Counted from the stretch's first letter, positions 37,612 to 46,354 are shown. The stretch: 64,000 nucleotides of DNA from Desulfuromonas sp. DDH964 (GCF_001611275.1 NZ_CP015080.1:3462956-3526955), one strand, 5' to 3'. Program-made: numbers and translations. Notes: generated by a model from the sequence alone, not told the origin.

Positions 37612-38661
37612 ATGAAATTCTACACGAAACAGCACCAATTCTATTGCGGCGTCGATCTGCATGCAGACGCCATGTACGTCTGCATCCTTGATGCGACCGG
37701 CGAGGTGGTGGTTCATCAGAACATCCCGACCAAACCGAAAAACTTCCTGCGACTGATCAAACCCTACCGCTCCGGCATCGTGGTCGGCTGCGAGTGCATG
37801 TTTACCTGGTACTGGCTGGCCGATCTGTGCACCGAGCAGGAGATTGACTTCGTCCTCGGTCATGCCCTCTACATGAAGGCAATTCACGGCGGCAAGGCCA
37901 AGAACGATCGCATCGATTCCCACAAGATCGCCGTACTGCTGCGCGGCGGTTCTTTTCCGCTGGCCTATACCTACCCCAAGCCGATGCGGGCGACGAGGGA
38001 CTTGCTGCGCCGCCGCAATCATCTCGCCCGCAAACGGGGCGAACTCTTCGCCCACATCCAGAACACCGCCACCCAGTACAACCTCCCCGAGCCGCTGGGA
38101 CGTATCGCCAAACCGAGCGAGCGCGGTGATCTGCTCAAAAAGTTTCCCGATTCGGTGGTACGTCGCATGGTCGAGGTCGACCTGCTCACCATCGAACATT
38201 ACGAACAGCTGCTGGATCGACTGGAGCGGGAACTGGAGCGCATCGCCACCGGTCATGATCCGATCAACCTGGCGCTGCTCAAATCGATTCCCGGGGTCGG
38301 CAAGATCCTCGGCATGGTGATGCTCTACGAGATCGAGGACATCGCCCGCTTCCCCCGCGAGCAGGACTTTGCCTCCTATTGCCGGCTGGTCAAGCCGGGC
38401 AAGGAATCGAACGGCAAGCATTATGGCCATTCGGGCAAGAAGATCGGCAACGCCCATCTGCGCTGGGCTTTTGGCGAGGCCGTGGTGCTGATGCTCAAAG
38501 GGAACAAGCCGGCTCAAACCATGCTGCAACGCCTGGCCAGCAAGCACGGCAAGGGGAAAGCCCTGGCCATCCTGGCCCATCGTCTCGGTCGTGCCGTCTA
38601 TTACATGCTCAAAAATCAGGTGCCCTTCGACCAGGACAGGTTCCTGCGCAAGGCCGCCTGA
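37612..38661 (+). CDS. IS110-family (IS1111-type) DEDD transposase
   Basis: A 349-residue recombinase. The N-terminal RuvC-like DEDD domain has GVDLHADAMYV (D near 14), VGCECMF (E near 62) and KNDRIDSHKIA (D-D near 101-104). The C-terminal Transposase_20 domain has SIPGVGKILG (near 226) and YGHSGKKIGNAHLRWAF with the conserved serine region. GAAAGGAG is the ribosome site. The gene is intact, so the element may still be active. These enzymes use an RNA guide (bridge RNA) to choose target and donor. Confidence 0.95.
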   Translation: MKFYTKQHQFYCGVDLHADAMYVCILDATGEVVVHQNIPTKPKNFLRLIKPYRSGIVVGCECMFTWYWLADLCTEQEIDFVLGHALYMKAIHGGKAKNDRIDSHKIAVLLRGGSFPLAYTYPKPMRATRDLLRRRNHLARKRGELFAHIQNTATQYNLPEPLGRIAKPSERGDLLKKFPDSVVRRMVEVDLLTIEHYEQLLDRLERELERIATGHDPINLALLKSIPGVGKILGMVMLYEIEDIARFPREQDFASYCRLVKPGKESNGKHYGHSGKKIGNAHLRWAFGEAVVLMLKGNKPAQTMLQRLASKHGKGKALAILAHRLGRAVYYMLKNQVPFDQDRFLRKAA

Positions 38662-39165
38662 CGCGGAGGGGGCGGATCAGCCAGACCGTCTAACTGGAGG
38701 CAACCACAGCGGCGAGATAAGCTCGGCGGCCATAAGCAAGCGCAGACTTCTGGGCCAACAGCCCGACTTGGGCCGCATCATCCGCCAACTTCCGCCAGCC
38801 GGTTTGTTTTGATTGGAGGTCCGCCCCGCTCCAACAGCTTGCGCGATGGTCCAAAGGGCCCGCGCCGGATTCTGCCCCTTCCCCGATCCCGCACCTAACT
38901 GCGGCCATCGGCACCAAGATGGACCTCGCTATTTTGATTGGGACGGCATGAGGGCACGAGCGTGATTCCAGGCGGCAGGGAGAACCAGGTCGACAAAGAC
39001 CGGCCCCTGCATCAAGAGCCTCGATAAGTGTTTGGAGCAGAATTCGTCTGCAGCCAGAAGAGAATCCCAAGCCGGAACCCGGTTGGCTCTTAAGTGATCA
39101 GTCGCATGTCAAAGAACGGGAGGGAAAACCTTTTTCGTTATCGGACTTTTTTACCCTTGACGGCC
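38662..39165 (+). ncRNA. Right non-coding end of the IS: probable bridge-RNA region
   Basis: 504 bp inside the element without a supported gene. In the IS1111 subgroup the guide (bridge) RNA is encoded in the right end, in contrast to IS110/IS621 where it lies on the left. The left end here is too short for one. I did not resolve its exact boundaries or guide loops, so the RNA call rests on family knowledge and position. Confidence 0.45.
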
Positions 39166-39177
39166 GGGGGCCTGATA

Positions 39178-39283
39178 AGTGTTGGGCGGCTGCCTGACCG
39201 GTTTCTACCTGGTCCGCCTGCGCTGCAGCGAGGATATTCGCACCTTCGGCCGCGGCAGCACCGGCGCCCGCAACGTCGGCCGC
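39178..39283 (+). pseudogene. Continuation of the disrupted plsY-like gene, truncated
   Basis: It reads VLGGCLTGFYLVRLRCSE and then the PlsY motif TFGRGSTGARNVGR (compare GSGNPGATNVLR of PlsY). After about 35 codons the similarity stops and an unrelated frame follows (39284-39393), so the gene is broken at a second point and cannot be rescued by loss of the IS alone. Confidence 0.75.
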
Positions 39284-39394
39284 TGCCCTTTCCCTGGGGC
39301 GAAGCTATCGACCTGGAGGCGGTGCGCCGGCAGCTCGACCGCGCCCCGGCTTCCGGCGAACCGAAGCGCCGTCCCCGGCCACTGGCGCCGGCTT

Positions 39395-42283
39395 TCAGGG
39401 CAGCTTCTGGAAATCCCGGACCTCCATGCTCAGGGGGCTGCTGTTGACCCGGAAGATCCCCGAGTAGTAGCCGAGCACGTTGCCGGCCCCATCCTTGCGG
39501 GTCAGGTCGATGGCGACGTCGGTGTCGAAGGGGAGATAGGCCAGGCTGCGGTCGTTGAACCAATTGGGGGTGAAGCTCTGGTTGGGCGTGACGCTGGTCA
39601 TGTACCAGCCGGTGCCCAAGGCGTCAATGACGAAGACGGAATTCTGGGTGGTCCCCGGCTGAATAGTGAACTCCAGGGAGCCGACATAGCCGGCACTGAA
39701 GAAACAGGCCGAGGTGTCGCTGTCCACCAGATCGAGATAGGCGCCGGTGGTCGGGTCGAGGGGCCCGAAGTTGGTCGGCCCCGCGGTGCAGACCGGGTTA
39801 TCGGACAGGGTCAGGTTCGCCTGCCGGGTGAGCTCCTGGCGGACGCCGTTTGTTTTGGCGAAGGTCAGGGTCGCCTGGTGCGGTCCCAGGGCCAGGAGAT
39901 TGGCGTAGAGCTCGTCCACCGCAACCTGGACCTGAACGGGGTTGCCGGGGGTGATCTGCCCGGATGCCGGGGTGACGTCGAGCCAGGTGTCGTCGGCGCT
40001 CACCGCGTAATCGATGGGAAAGTCCGAGGAGAGAGAGTAGGTGACGCTGGTCGGGTGGTAGGGACCGAGAGGTTGACCGCTGAAATTGACGGCCCCCTCC
40101 GGGGTGACGGTGAGGGGCGCCTTGACCGTCAGGGTCACGGCCTTTTGCTGCACGTCGCTGAAGGCGCCGGCGCCGGTGTTGGTCAGGGTGACGACGCCGG
40201 TATAGGTCCCCGGGGCGAAGCTCTTGGCCTTGTTGTCGTCGATGCTCACGGTCAGCGTCGAGGCCCCGCCCGCCGGGGCGACGCCGGAGGCGGCGGAGAC
40301 CAGCAGCCAATTGACGGAGCTGGTGGCAGTCCAGGGAATCGGCCCGTTGACCGCGCTGATGTCGAAGGACAGGTCGGCGCCGGCAGGGCCGCCCTGGGGA
40401 TAGTCGAAGACAAGATAGCCGCCGGAGACGTTCATCAGCGGCTGCAGAAAGAGGCTGCGGCTGCTGTCGCCCTTATGGTTGGTCTGGTTGGTGAAGGTCA
40501 CCCGGGCGGTCTGGGTGCGGGCCGGCAGCAGCGGCGCCTTGCTGTCGTCGACGCTGAGGGTCACCGTCACCGGGATCCCGGCGGCGACGCTCCCCGAAGC
40601 CGGGGTCACCGTCAGCCAGTCGGCGTCGGAGGCGACCGCGTAGTCAATGGTGCCGAGGTCCGAGCCGAGGGTGAAGTCGACGCTGTGCCCGGAGAAGTCC
40701 CCTCCTTCGGGCAGGGCGGCGACCAGGTAGGAGTCCGGCCCCGGCTCGACGGTCATCGACTGTTCCCGGGTGGTCAGGTAGACAAAGCGTTTGGTGTTCC
40801 CCTCGCCGTTGGAGGTGTTGGTGAAGGTCAGGGTCCCCTTGTAGGATCCCTTGCCCAGGGCCTCGGCATTGTCGTTGAGGCTGACGGCAAAGGTGTCGAA
40901 GCCGGGCGCGGCGACGTTGCTGCCGCTGGCCGGGGCGATGGTCAGCCAGTCGACGTCGCTCGCCGCCGACCAGTCGATGCTGCCGTCCTTGGAGCGGATC
41001 ACGTAGTTGGAGCTGGCGGGGTCGAAGGGACCGCCGATCACCCCCGAGAAGGACCGGTCGGCGGTGTCCAGAACCTGCATGTAGGGGCGCTTGCACTGGA
41101 AGAGGGGGGTTTCGACGGCAAACAGCGCCTTCTCCACCTCGCCGAGGGAGGCGCCGAGGATCTCCCCGGTGACGCCGGCGGTGCCGCCGACCCCCGCCGA
41201 CAGGTTGCACCAGGGATCGGCGTTGATGTCGGCCGTGAGCTTGAGATAACCCTCGGCGCCGAGGAAGGGACCGCCGACGCCGTAAATGAAGAAGATCAGC
41301 CGCGGGGTGATGTAGCCCTTGGCCTCCAGGTTGGCCTCCATGGTCGGCGGGGTGTAGGTGAAACTCTTGGTCAGGTCGTTGATCACGCTCCAGGCACCGT
41401 TTTTCCGCTCGATGCCGGCGGTGTAGGAAAGGAACTGGTGGACCCCGGTGGTGACGGAGGAATTGATACCGGCCTTGGCGCCAATCACGAACTTGAGGAC
41501 CGGACGGATATAGACCGGCACGATTCCGACCATGACCAACTTGGGCGAGAACTTGACCTGGCCAATCTCTTTTTCCTTCTGCGCCTCCAGCTGGTAATCG
41601 CCGATCAGGCGGACGTCCGCCTCCTCGCTGGCGGTCGCCTTGGCGGTCAGTTCCTGGAGCCTGGCACCGCTGATTTTGATGCCCAGGGTCGGGGTCAGAG
41701 AGAACTTGAGGCTGCCCTTGAAGCGCAGCCCCTGGATCAACTGGTCGTTGACGGTCAGTACCATTTCGCCGAGGGCCGCCTTGCGGGGGCCGGCCGCTGC
41801 GGCGACGCTCGGCTCGAAGGCGATGCCGTCGTGGATGAAGGAGGTCTCTTCGATGTCCGCCATGGTCAGCGGCTCGGAAAAGTCGATCTGGCCCTGTTCG
41901 ATGGCGTCGGTGAGGTGGGCCTGTTCGGTTGCCACCACCACCGAGCCACTGGCTTGGCTGACCGAGACTACCTTGCGCAGCAGGCCATCGGGGGTGAGAG
42001 CGGTGGCCGGCACCACCAGCACGTCCCCGCTCTGCAGCGCCTGCAACTGGGGCGTGGCGGCGGCGAAGGTCAGGGTGCTGCCGTCGGCCGCCGCCGCACT
42101 GAGCTCGGCCAGGGTGGCCGAATCGAGGAGCTTGGTGGTGGCCGGGATGACGGGAGAGAGGCCGCCCGAGCCGCCGTCCCCCGCCGAGGAGCCTCCCCCG
42201 CCGCCGCAACCGGCGACGAACAGCCCAAGCACTGCCACCATCAGGATCAGTCGAACCAGCCTGCCGATACTGAACTGCTTCAT
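39395..42283 (-). CDS. Large lipoprotein with four BACON-like repeats
   Basis: A 962-residue protein. The start at ATG 42283 (MKQFSIGRLVRLILMVAVLG) follows GGAAGGAGG. Its lipobox is LFVAGC, then a glycine-rich linker GGGGGSSAGDGGSGG. Residues about 60-415 are beta-rich with no recognised family. Four repeats follow with the BACON signature: DWLTIAPASGS, DWLTVTPASGS, NWLLVSAASG and TWLDVTPASG, each about 90-115 residues apart. A last domain has two Cys (VCTAGP, SACFF). BACON domains bind glycans or mucin or act as spacers, and are best known from Bacteroidetes. It should be exposed in the periplasm or on the cell surface. A SARP-type regulator gene lies just upstream. Confidence 0.85.
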   Translation of the reverse strand: MKQFSIGRLVRLILMVAVLGLFVAGCGGGGGSSAGDGGSGGLSPVIPATTKLLDSATLAELSAAAADGSTLTFAAATPQLQALQSGDVLVVPATALTPDGLLRKVVSVSQASGSVVVATEQAHLTDAIEQGQIDFSEPLTMADIEETSFIHDGIAFEPSVAAAAGPRKAALGEMVLTVNDQLIQGLRFKGSLKFSLTPTLGIKISGARLQELTAKATASEEADVRLIGDYQLEAQKEKEIGQVKFSPKLVMVGIVPVYIRPVLKFVIGAKAGINSSVTTGVHQFLSYTAGIERKNGAWSVINDLTKSFTYTPPTMEANLEAKGYITPRLIFFIYGVGGPFLGAEGYLKLTADINADPWCNLSAGVGGTAGVTGEILGASLGEVEKALFAVETPLFQCKRPYMQVLDTADRSFSGVIGGPFDPASSNYVIRSKDGSIDWSAASDVDWLTIAPASGSNVAAPGFDTFAVSLNDNAEALGKGSYKGTLTFTNTSNGEGNTKRFVYLTTREQSMTVEPGPDSYLVAALPEGGDFSGHSVDFTLGSDLGTIDYAVASDADWLTVTPASGSVAAGIPVTVTLSVDDSKAPLLPARTQTARVTFTNQTNHKGDSSRSLFLQPLMNVSGGYLVFDYPQGGPAGADLSFDISAVNGPIPWTATSSVNWLLVSAASGVAPAGGASTLTVSIDDNKAKSFAPGTYTGVVTLTNTGAGAFSDVQQKAVTLTVKAPLTVTPEGAVNFSGQPLGPYHPTSVTYSLSSDFPIDYAVSADDTWLDVTPASGQITPGNPVQVQVAVDELYANLLALGPHQATLTFAKTNGVRQELTRQANLTLSDNPVCTAGPTNFGPLDPTTGAYLDLVDSDTSACFFSAGYVGSLEFTIQPGTTQNSVFVIDALGTGWYMTSVTPNQSFTPNWFNDRSLAYLPFDTDVAIDLTRKDGAGNVLGYYSGIFRVNSSPLSMEVRDFQKLP

Positions 42284-42410
42284 AAAACGACCTCCTTCCC
42301 TGAAAAAATTCCGAACCAACGCGCCGGCATATCCGCCCTGCCCACAGGCCGACGTTTGGAGCCCGAGACCATCCCCGCGCCGACCTCAACGGCCATCGAA
42401 GTACGGGGTT

Positions 42411-42444
42411 TTAATACCACCCTTCACTGACAAATCACTGACAA
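42411..42444 (-). promoter_or_regulatory. Promoter with 11-bp-spaced direct repeats, probable SARP operator
   Basis: Minus strand: two copies of TTGTCAGTGA (42435-42444 and 42424-42433) start 11 bp apart, followed after 7 bp by TATTAA (42411-42416) as -10. SARP activators bind direct heptamers at 11-bp spacing, with the last copy about 8 bp from the -10. No good -35 other than the repeats is present, as expected for an activator-dependent promoter. It lies 130 bp before the BACON lipoprotein gene. Confidence 0.65.
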
Positions 42445-42501
42445 GGGGACGCTGGGGAACTTATGCCGAGCAAGCTGAAGGAACAGGTCGAAGACGCAGG
42501 A

Positions 42502-45500
42502 TCAAGCCGTCAGGGTCCGGTAAAAGGCGGTCAAGGCCTTCCCTGGGGCGAGATCCAGTTCCTCCTTGAGTGCGGATTGGCACCTTTGGTAGGTTTGAAC
42601 AGCCTTGGCACGATCGCCCAGGGCCAGATAGCATTTCATGGTGAGCAAGGCGCCGACTTCGTCCCAGGGCTCCCGTTCAGCGGCAAGAGCCAGGACCTCC
42701 AGGCAGCGCTCGTAGTCCATCCGGTCGAACAGAAGTCGGGAGAATTTTCTCAGAGTCTTGAGAAAAAGCGCGGTGAGTCGCACCCTGAACGGGTCGATCC
42801 ACTCCTCGAAGAGATCCTCCTCCAGAAGATCGCCCCGAAAGAGCCCGAGGGCCGATTCGTAGCAGGAGATGGCCCGACCGTGGTCGCCGGCGTCCTGCAA
42901 TTGCCTCCCTTCGCCACATAGCGCCTCGAAGGCGAAGGCATCAATCCAGGAGCCCTCCGGAAGGATCAGACGATAGGAGCCGTCAACGGCCTTGAGGTAG
43001 GAGGATTCCCGTTTCGTGGAAATCCCTGGCTCCAGGACGGTGCGCAGGACACTGGTGACCTGGTGCAGGCGCTTGGCGGCATCGGAGGCCTCGACGTCCG
43101 GGAAAAAGGTCCCAAGCAGCCTATCGCTGCCGATTTCCCGCTCCTTGTGCAGGAGCAGGTATTTGAAAACCGAGCGGGCCATCCGCCTTTTCCAGGCGGA
43201 ACCCGGAACCTCCCGGTCGCCGACCGATATCTTGAACTCTCCGAGCATCCGCACTCTTAAGGGGACGGGTGGGAGGGCCCGGATCCGCGCGACGACCTTT
43301 CGGGCCGTCCTTCTTACTTCCGGCGAAGGGTCTTTGAACAGATCCACCAGCGCCCGTTCCGCCCCCCGGCTGCCCATATCGGCCAAAACCTCGGCCACCA
43401 TCGGCAGCGCCTCCCGCCCGGCGCTTCCCAGCAAGGACAGCACCTGGTCGCCGCATTGGGGCAATTGGCCCAATAAACGGGAGACGTAGGGAAGATGCAG
43501 ACCCCAGGCGAGAGCCAAGGGGAGCATCCTGGCCGCAATTGCCCGTTCCTTGCTCAGAAACAGAAAATCGTAGGCGTTATCCTCGCCGAGTCGGAGAGCG
43601 GCGGACAACTGTTCCCGGGCCGGGGGCAGGTCGCCCTGGTCATAGGCAACCGCGGCCAATAGCAGCCGGCTGCGCGCCTCGCCATAGGGATTGCCGAACG
43701 CCGACATCCTGGCGGCGGCATCCTCCAGCAGGCCGCGCGCCTCCCTCGCGGCCCCAAAGGCAGCGTAATGCGGTGCCAGATGGCAGGCCACCTGGTAACA
43801 GGCAAAAGGATCGTCGTTTTTCGCCGCCGTGGCCACCGCCAGGTCGGCATGGGCGAAAAAGGCACTCTTGTCGCCGTCGTGGACGGCGAACAAGGTTTTT
43901 GCCACCAGGTTGTCGTGCTGTCGCCAGACGTGACGGACGTCGGTGTGGGCCAAGATGTCGTCGGCCTCCCCCAGAGTCTGGCGCGCCCTGGGCACATCGC
44001 CGCAACTGAGGGCACTGACCGCCGTCAGGGCGAGGACCGAAGGCAGGGTGAAGATCAGTCCCCTCTTCCTCATCTCCTCGGCCGCCTCGCCGGCAATGGC
44101 GGGGATCGCTTCGAAACGCCCCATCTCCTGCCACACCCCGGCGAGGAAATGGAGAAACATGCCACGCACTCCGGAGGGGTCGCAAGGTCCGGTCAGGGCC
44201 AGGGCGTCCTCGATCTGCCGCGCCGCTTCGGTAAATCGCCCCTGGGGCAGATGGTACATGTAGCCCATGCCGGCCAGGGCGGTATAGAAGGCAATCGGAT
44301 TCTGCCGGGCCCTGGGGTGGTGAATGAGGCCATTCCAGATCATCCCGGCCGCCGCAGGCCGGTTGCGGAACATGAGGGCGATGGCGTACATGATGGCGCT
44401 CTGCGCCATCTCCGGGGAATCGAGAGGCAAAATCGGCAGGGTCTTCTCCACCAGGCGCTTCACCTCTCCGAACTCCTCCCAACTGATGTGCATCACCAAC
44501 AGGAAATAGACGGCCTTGCCGAGCAGGCCCTTGTCGCCCTCTCCGGCCGCCTTCTCCAAGGCCGCGACCAGATATTCCCTGGCCACCCGCCACTGGCCGC
44601 CGACGTAATGCGCCCATCCTTTGCCGAACAGCAAGCCCCCGTAGGCGGCAATCTCCTTTTCGGGGATTCGGGTCAGCCAGTATTTGAGACGTTGGGCAAA
44701 GTTGGAGGAGAAGGTAAAATCGATCCGCTGCTCGATGATGGAGGCAGCCGCCGCATAATCGCAGACTTGCAAGACGTGATAGATCACCTCGTCGAGGTCG
44801 TCTTCGGCCCGAAAATAGCCGGCGGCCCGCCGGTGCAGATCGGCCACCAGACGTGGCGCGTCCTCGGCCTGAAGTCGGCCCAGCAGAAAATCCCGGAAAA
44901 GGTGGTGGTATCGGTACCAGTGCCCTTCCTCGTCCAGGCGGATCAGGAACAGCTCCTTCCCTAGGAGGTCCTCGATAATCCGGTCCGGGTCGTCCCTGTC
45001 GGTCAGCTGTCCGGCCAAGGCGGGGGTAAACCGATGAGGAATGGAGGTCGTTTTCAGGAAGTCGCGCAGGGGTTCCGGCATCTTCCGAAAACCTTCCTCG
45101 TCAAAATACTGGAAGATCAGCTTCTCAAAACCTCTGTCGCCAAGAAGGGCGGCGGCCGTTTCGGGCGGCTTGCCCAGCAGCGCCTCCCCCGTCAAGCGCA
45201 AGCCGATGGCCCACCCTTCCGTGTAGGTTTGCAGGGCATCGAGCTGCTGCGCATCGAGTTCGAGCCCGTAGCTGGTGCGAAACAGGTCCCGAATCTCCAC
45301 ACCGGTGAACCGCAGGTCGTCCGGCCCCAACTCGGAGATCTCCCCATGGGCACGATGCCGGTTCAGAGGCAAATCGGGTCTTTCCCGGGACGAAAGGATG
45401 ACGTGAACGGTCGGCAGGGAGAGGCGCAGCAGGGCCGCAACCACTTCGGCCACCCTCTCGTCCCCGTCGAGAGCCTGGTAATCATCCAGAATCAGCAGGT

Positions 45501-45876
45501 GTTTTTCGGTAATCCCGTCGAGGATTTCGTTGAGCAGGGTGGCGAAGACGAAATGCCAGTCCCCGCCTTCGCCGACGGCGGCAATTTCCTCCAGGGCCCT
45601 TTGCCCGACTTGGCCGGTCCGCCTTCTGAACCCCTCGGATATATGAGCGAGGAAGCGCATCGGGTCCCTGTCGGTGGGATCGAGGCTGTACCAGACGAAG
45701 GGAAAATCGTGTTCCTGCAGGAAGGAGGAGAGCAGCACCGACTTGCCCCACCCGCCGCCGGCGAACAGGCACGTCAGCCTTTGGCGCACCCCCAGCCGGA
45801 GCCGGTCGAAGAGGCGGCCCCTTAAGACGAGATGGACGGGAGATGACGGCGGAAGGAGTTTGGTCCTCGATATCAT
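42502..45876 (-). CDS. STAND ATPase (MalT-like) with C-terminal SARP/BTAD DNA-binding module
   Basis: A 1124-residue cytoplasmic regulator. Residues 1-350: NTPase with Walker A FAGGGWGKS (38-46) and Walker B HLLILDDY (126-133), and LSSRERPDLPL sensor as in MalT. Residues about 350-800: helical, TPR-like sensor. About 810-865: one HEAT-like unit (GAERALVDLFKDPSPEVRRTA). 871-975: OmpR-like winged helix beginning VPLRVRMLGEFKISVGDREV, typical of SARPs. 975-1124: bacterial transcriptional activator domain (HGRAISCYESALGLFRGDLL). MalT itself ends in a LuxR helix-turn-helix, so this is a different output. It lies upstream of and parallel to the BACON lipoprotein gene, whose promoter carries SARP-type repeats. 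Confidence 0.9.
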   Translation of the reverse strand: MISRTKLLPPSSPVHLVLRGRLFDRLRLGVRQRLTCLFAGGGWGKSVLLSSFLQEHDFPFVWYSLDPTDRDPMRFLAHISEGFRRRTGQVGQRALEEIAAVGEGGDWHFVFATLLNEILDGITEKHLLILDDYQALDGDERVAEVVAALLRLSLPTVHVILSSRERPDLPLNRHRAHGEISELGPDDLRFTGVEIRDLFRTSYGLELDAQQLDALQTYTEGWAIGLRLTGEALLGKPPETAAALLGDRGFEKLIFQYFDEEGFRKMPEPLRDFLKTTSIPHRFTPALAGQLTDRDDPDRIIEDLLGKELFLIRLDEEGHWYRYHHLFRDFLLGRLQAEDAPRLVADLHRRAAGYFRAEDDLDEVIYHVLQVCDYAAAASIIEQRIDFTFSSNFAQRLKYWLTRIPEKEIAAYGGLLFGKGWAHYVGGQWRVAREYLVAALEKAAGEGDKGLLGKAVYFLLVMHISWEEFGEVKRLVEKTLPILPLDSPEMAQSAIMYAIALMFRNRPAAAGMIWNGLIHHPRARQNPIAFYTALAGMGYMYHLPQGRFTEAARQIEDALALTGPCDPSGVRGMFLHFLAGVWQEMGRFEAIPAIAGEAAEEMRKRGLIFTLPSVLALTAVSALSCGDVPRARQTLGEADDILAHTDVRHVWRQHDNLVAKTLFAVHDGDKSAFFAHADLAVATAAKNDDPFACYQVACHLAPHYAAFGAAREARGLLEDAAARMSAFGNPYGEARSRLLLAAVAYDQGDLPPAREQLSAALRLGEDNAYDFLFLSKERAIAARMLPLALAWGLHLPYVSRLLGQLPQCGDQVLSLLGSAGREALPMVAEVLADMGSRGAERALVDLFKDPSPEVRRTARKVVARIRALPPVPLRVRMLGEFKISVGDREVPGSAWKRRMARSVFKYLLLHKEREIGSDRLLGTFFPDVEASDAAKRLHQVTSVLRTVLEPGISTKRESSYLKAVDGSYRLILPEGSWIDAFAFEALCGEGRQLQDAGDHGRAISCYESALGLFRGDLLEEDLFEEWIDPFRVRLTALFLKTLRKFSRLLFDRMDYERCLEVLALAAEREPWDEVGALLTMKCYLALGDRAKAVQTYQRCQSALKEELDLAPGKALTAFYRTLTA

Positions 45877-46106
45877 CCGGCCTCCGTGGCGATTGAGGTC
45901 GAGTATCGGCGACGTTGTGCAAAGAAGAGCGAACCCTACCAGCCAGCCTTAATTCATTAATCCTCCGGTTGTCAACAATTTAATCCCTTTTCGCGGAATA
46001 GAAATTCCATCAAACCATTTCGCTTGGCGGGAAGTTGCCTCCGGGAAAGAGGCGGCAGGGGGAGCACAGGGTCGGGACAAGGGGACGAAGGCAACCCTTC
46101 CTGGGT

Positions 46107-46274
46107 TCATTCGCCGAACAGGTCGAGCTGATCGTAACGGGGCTGGTCGATTTTGAAGGGGCGGGGCAAAAAGCGGGGACAGTCGAGGAGCAGCGCCGCC
46201 GCCGGCTGCCGACAGGCGCGCAGGCACTTGCGGCAAAGGGAATTGCACTCTTTCAGACCGATGATCTTTTCCAC
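46107..46274 (-). CDS. Small Cys-rich protein (55 aa)
   Basis: Starts at GTG 46274 with GGAGGAGTACC as ribosome site: MEKIIGLKECNSLCRKCLRA and then C-rich to DCPRFLPRPFKIDQPRYDQL, ending LDLFGE. Five cysteines, with spacings Cx3CxxCx3C and a distant Cys, suggest a metal or Fe-S site. It lies about 80 bp downstream of mnmH on the same strand. The family is not recognised; the strong ribosome site and sensible composition support it as real. Confidence 0.65.
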   Translation of the reverse strand: MEKIIGLKECNSLCRKCLRACRQPAAALLLDCPRFLPRPFKIDQPRYDQLDLFGE

Positions 46275-46354
46275 GGTACTCCTCCCGCGACGCTGGCCAG
46301 GATTATCCTCCCGCCCCGGGAAAAAGTAAAGCCGGCACTTCAGCACTTCAGCAC

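Larger units (their letters stand above)
37526..39177 (+). mobile_element. IS110-family element of the IS1111 subgroup (1652 bp)
   Basis: It has subterminal inverted repeats CAGGCCCCC (37533-37541) and GGGGGCCTG (39166-39174), lying 7 bp and 3 bp inside the inferred ends as in IS1111-type elements. A single DEDD transposase, a short left non-coding end (86 bp) and a long right non-coding end (516 bp) complete it. Removing exactly 37526-39177 rejoins the flanking plsY codons in frame. Two hairpins (37548-37568 and 37569-37596) precede the transposase start. There is no target duplication, as usual in this family. Confidence 0.85.

Noticed and set aside
39179..42430. A 1083-codon open frame on the plus strand opposite the BACON lipoprotein gene
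   Set aside because: It is a shadow frame of a GC-rich gene: it lacks a ribosome site and domains, while the minus strand has a signal peptide, lipobox and clear repeats. Only its first 35 codons (plsY-like) are meaningful.
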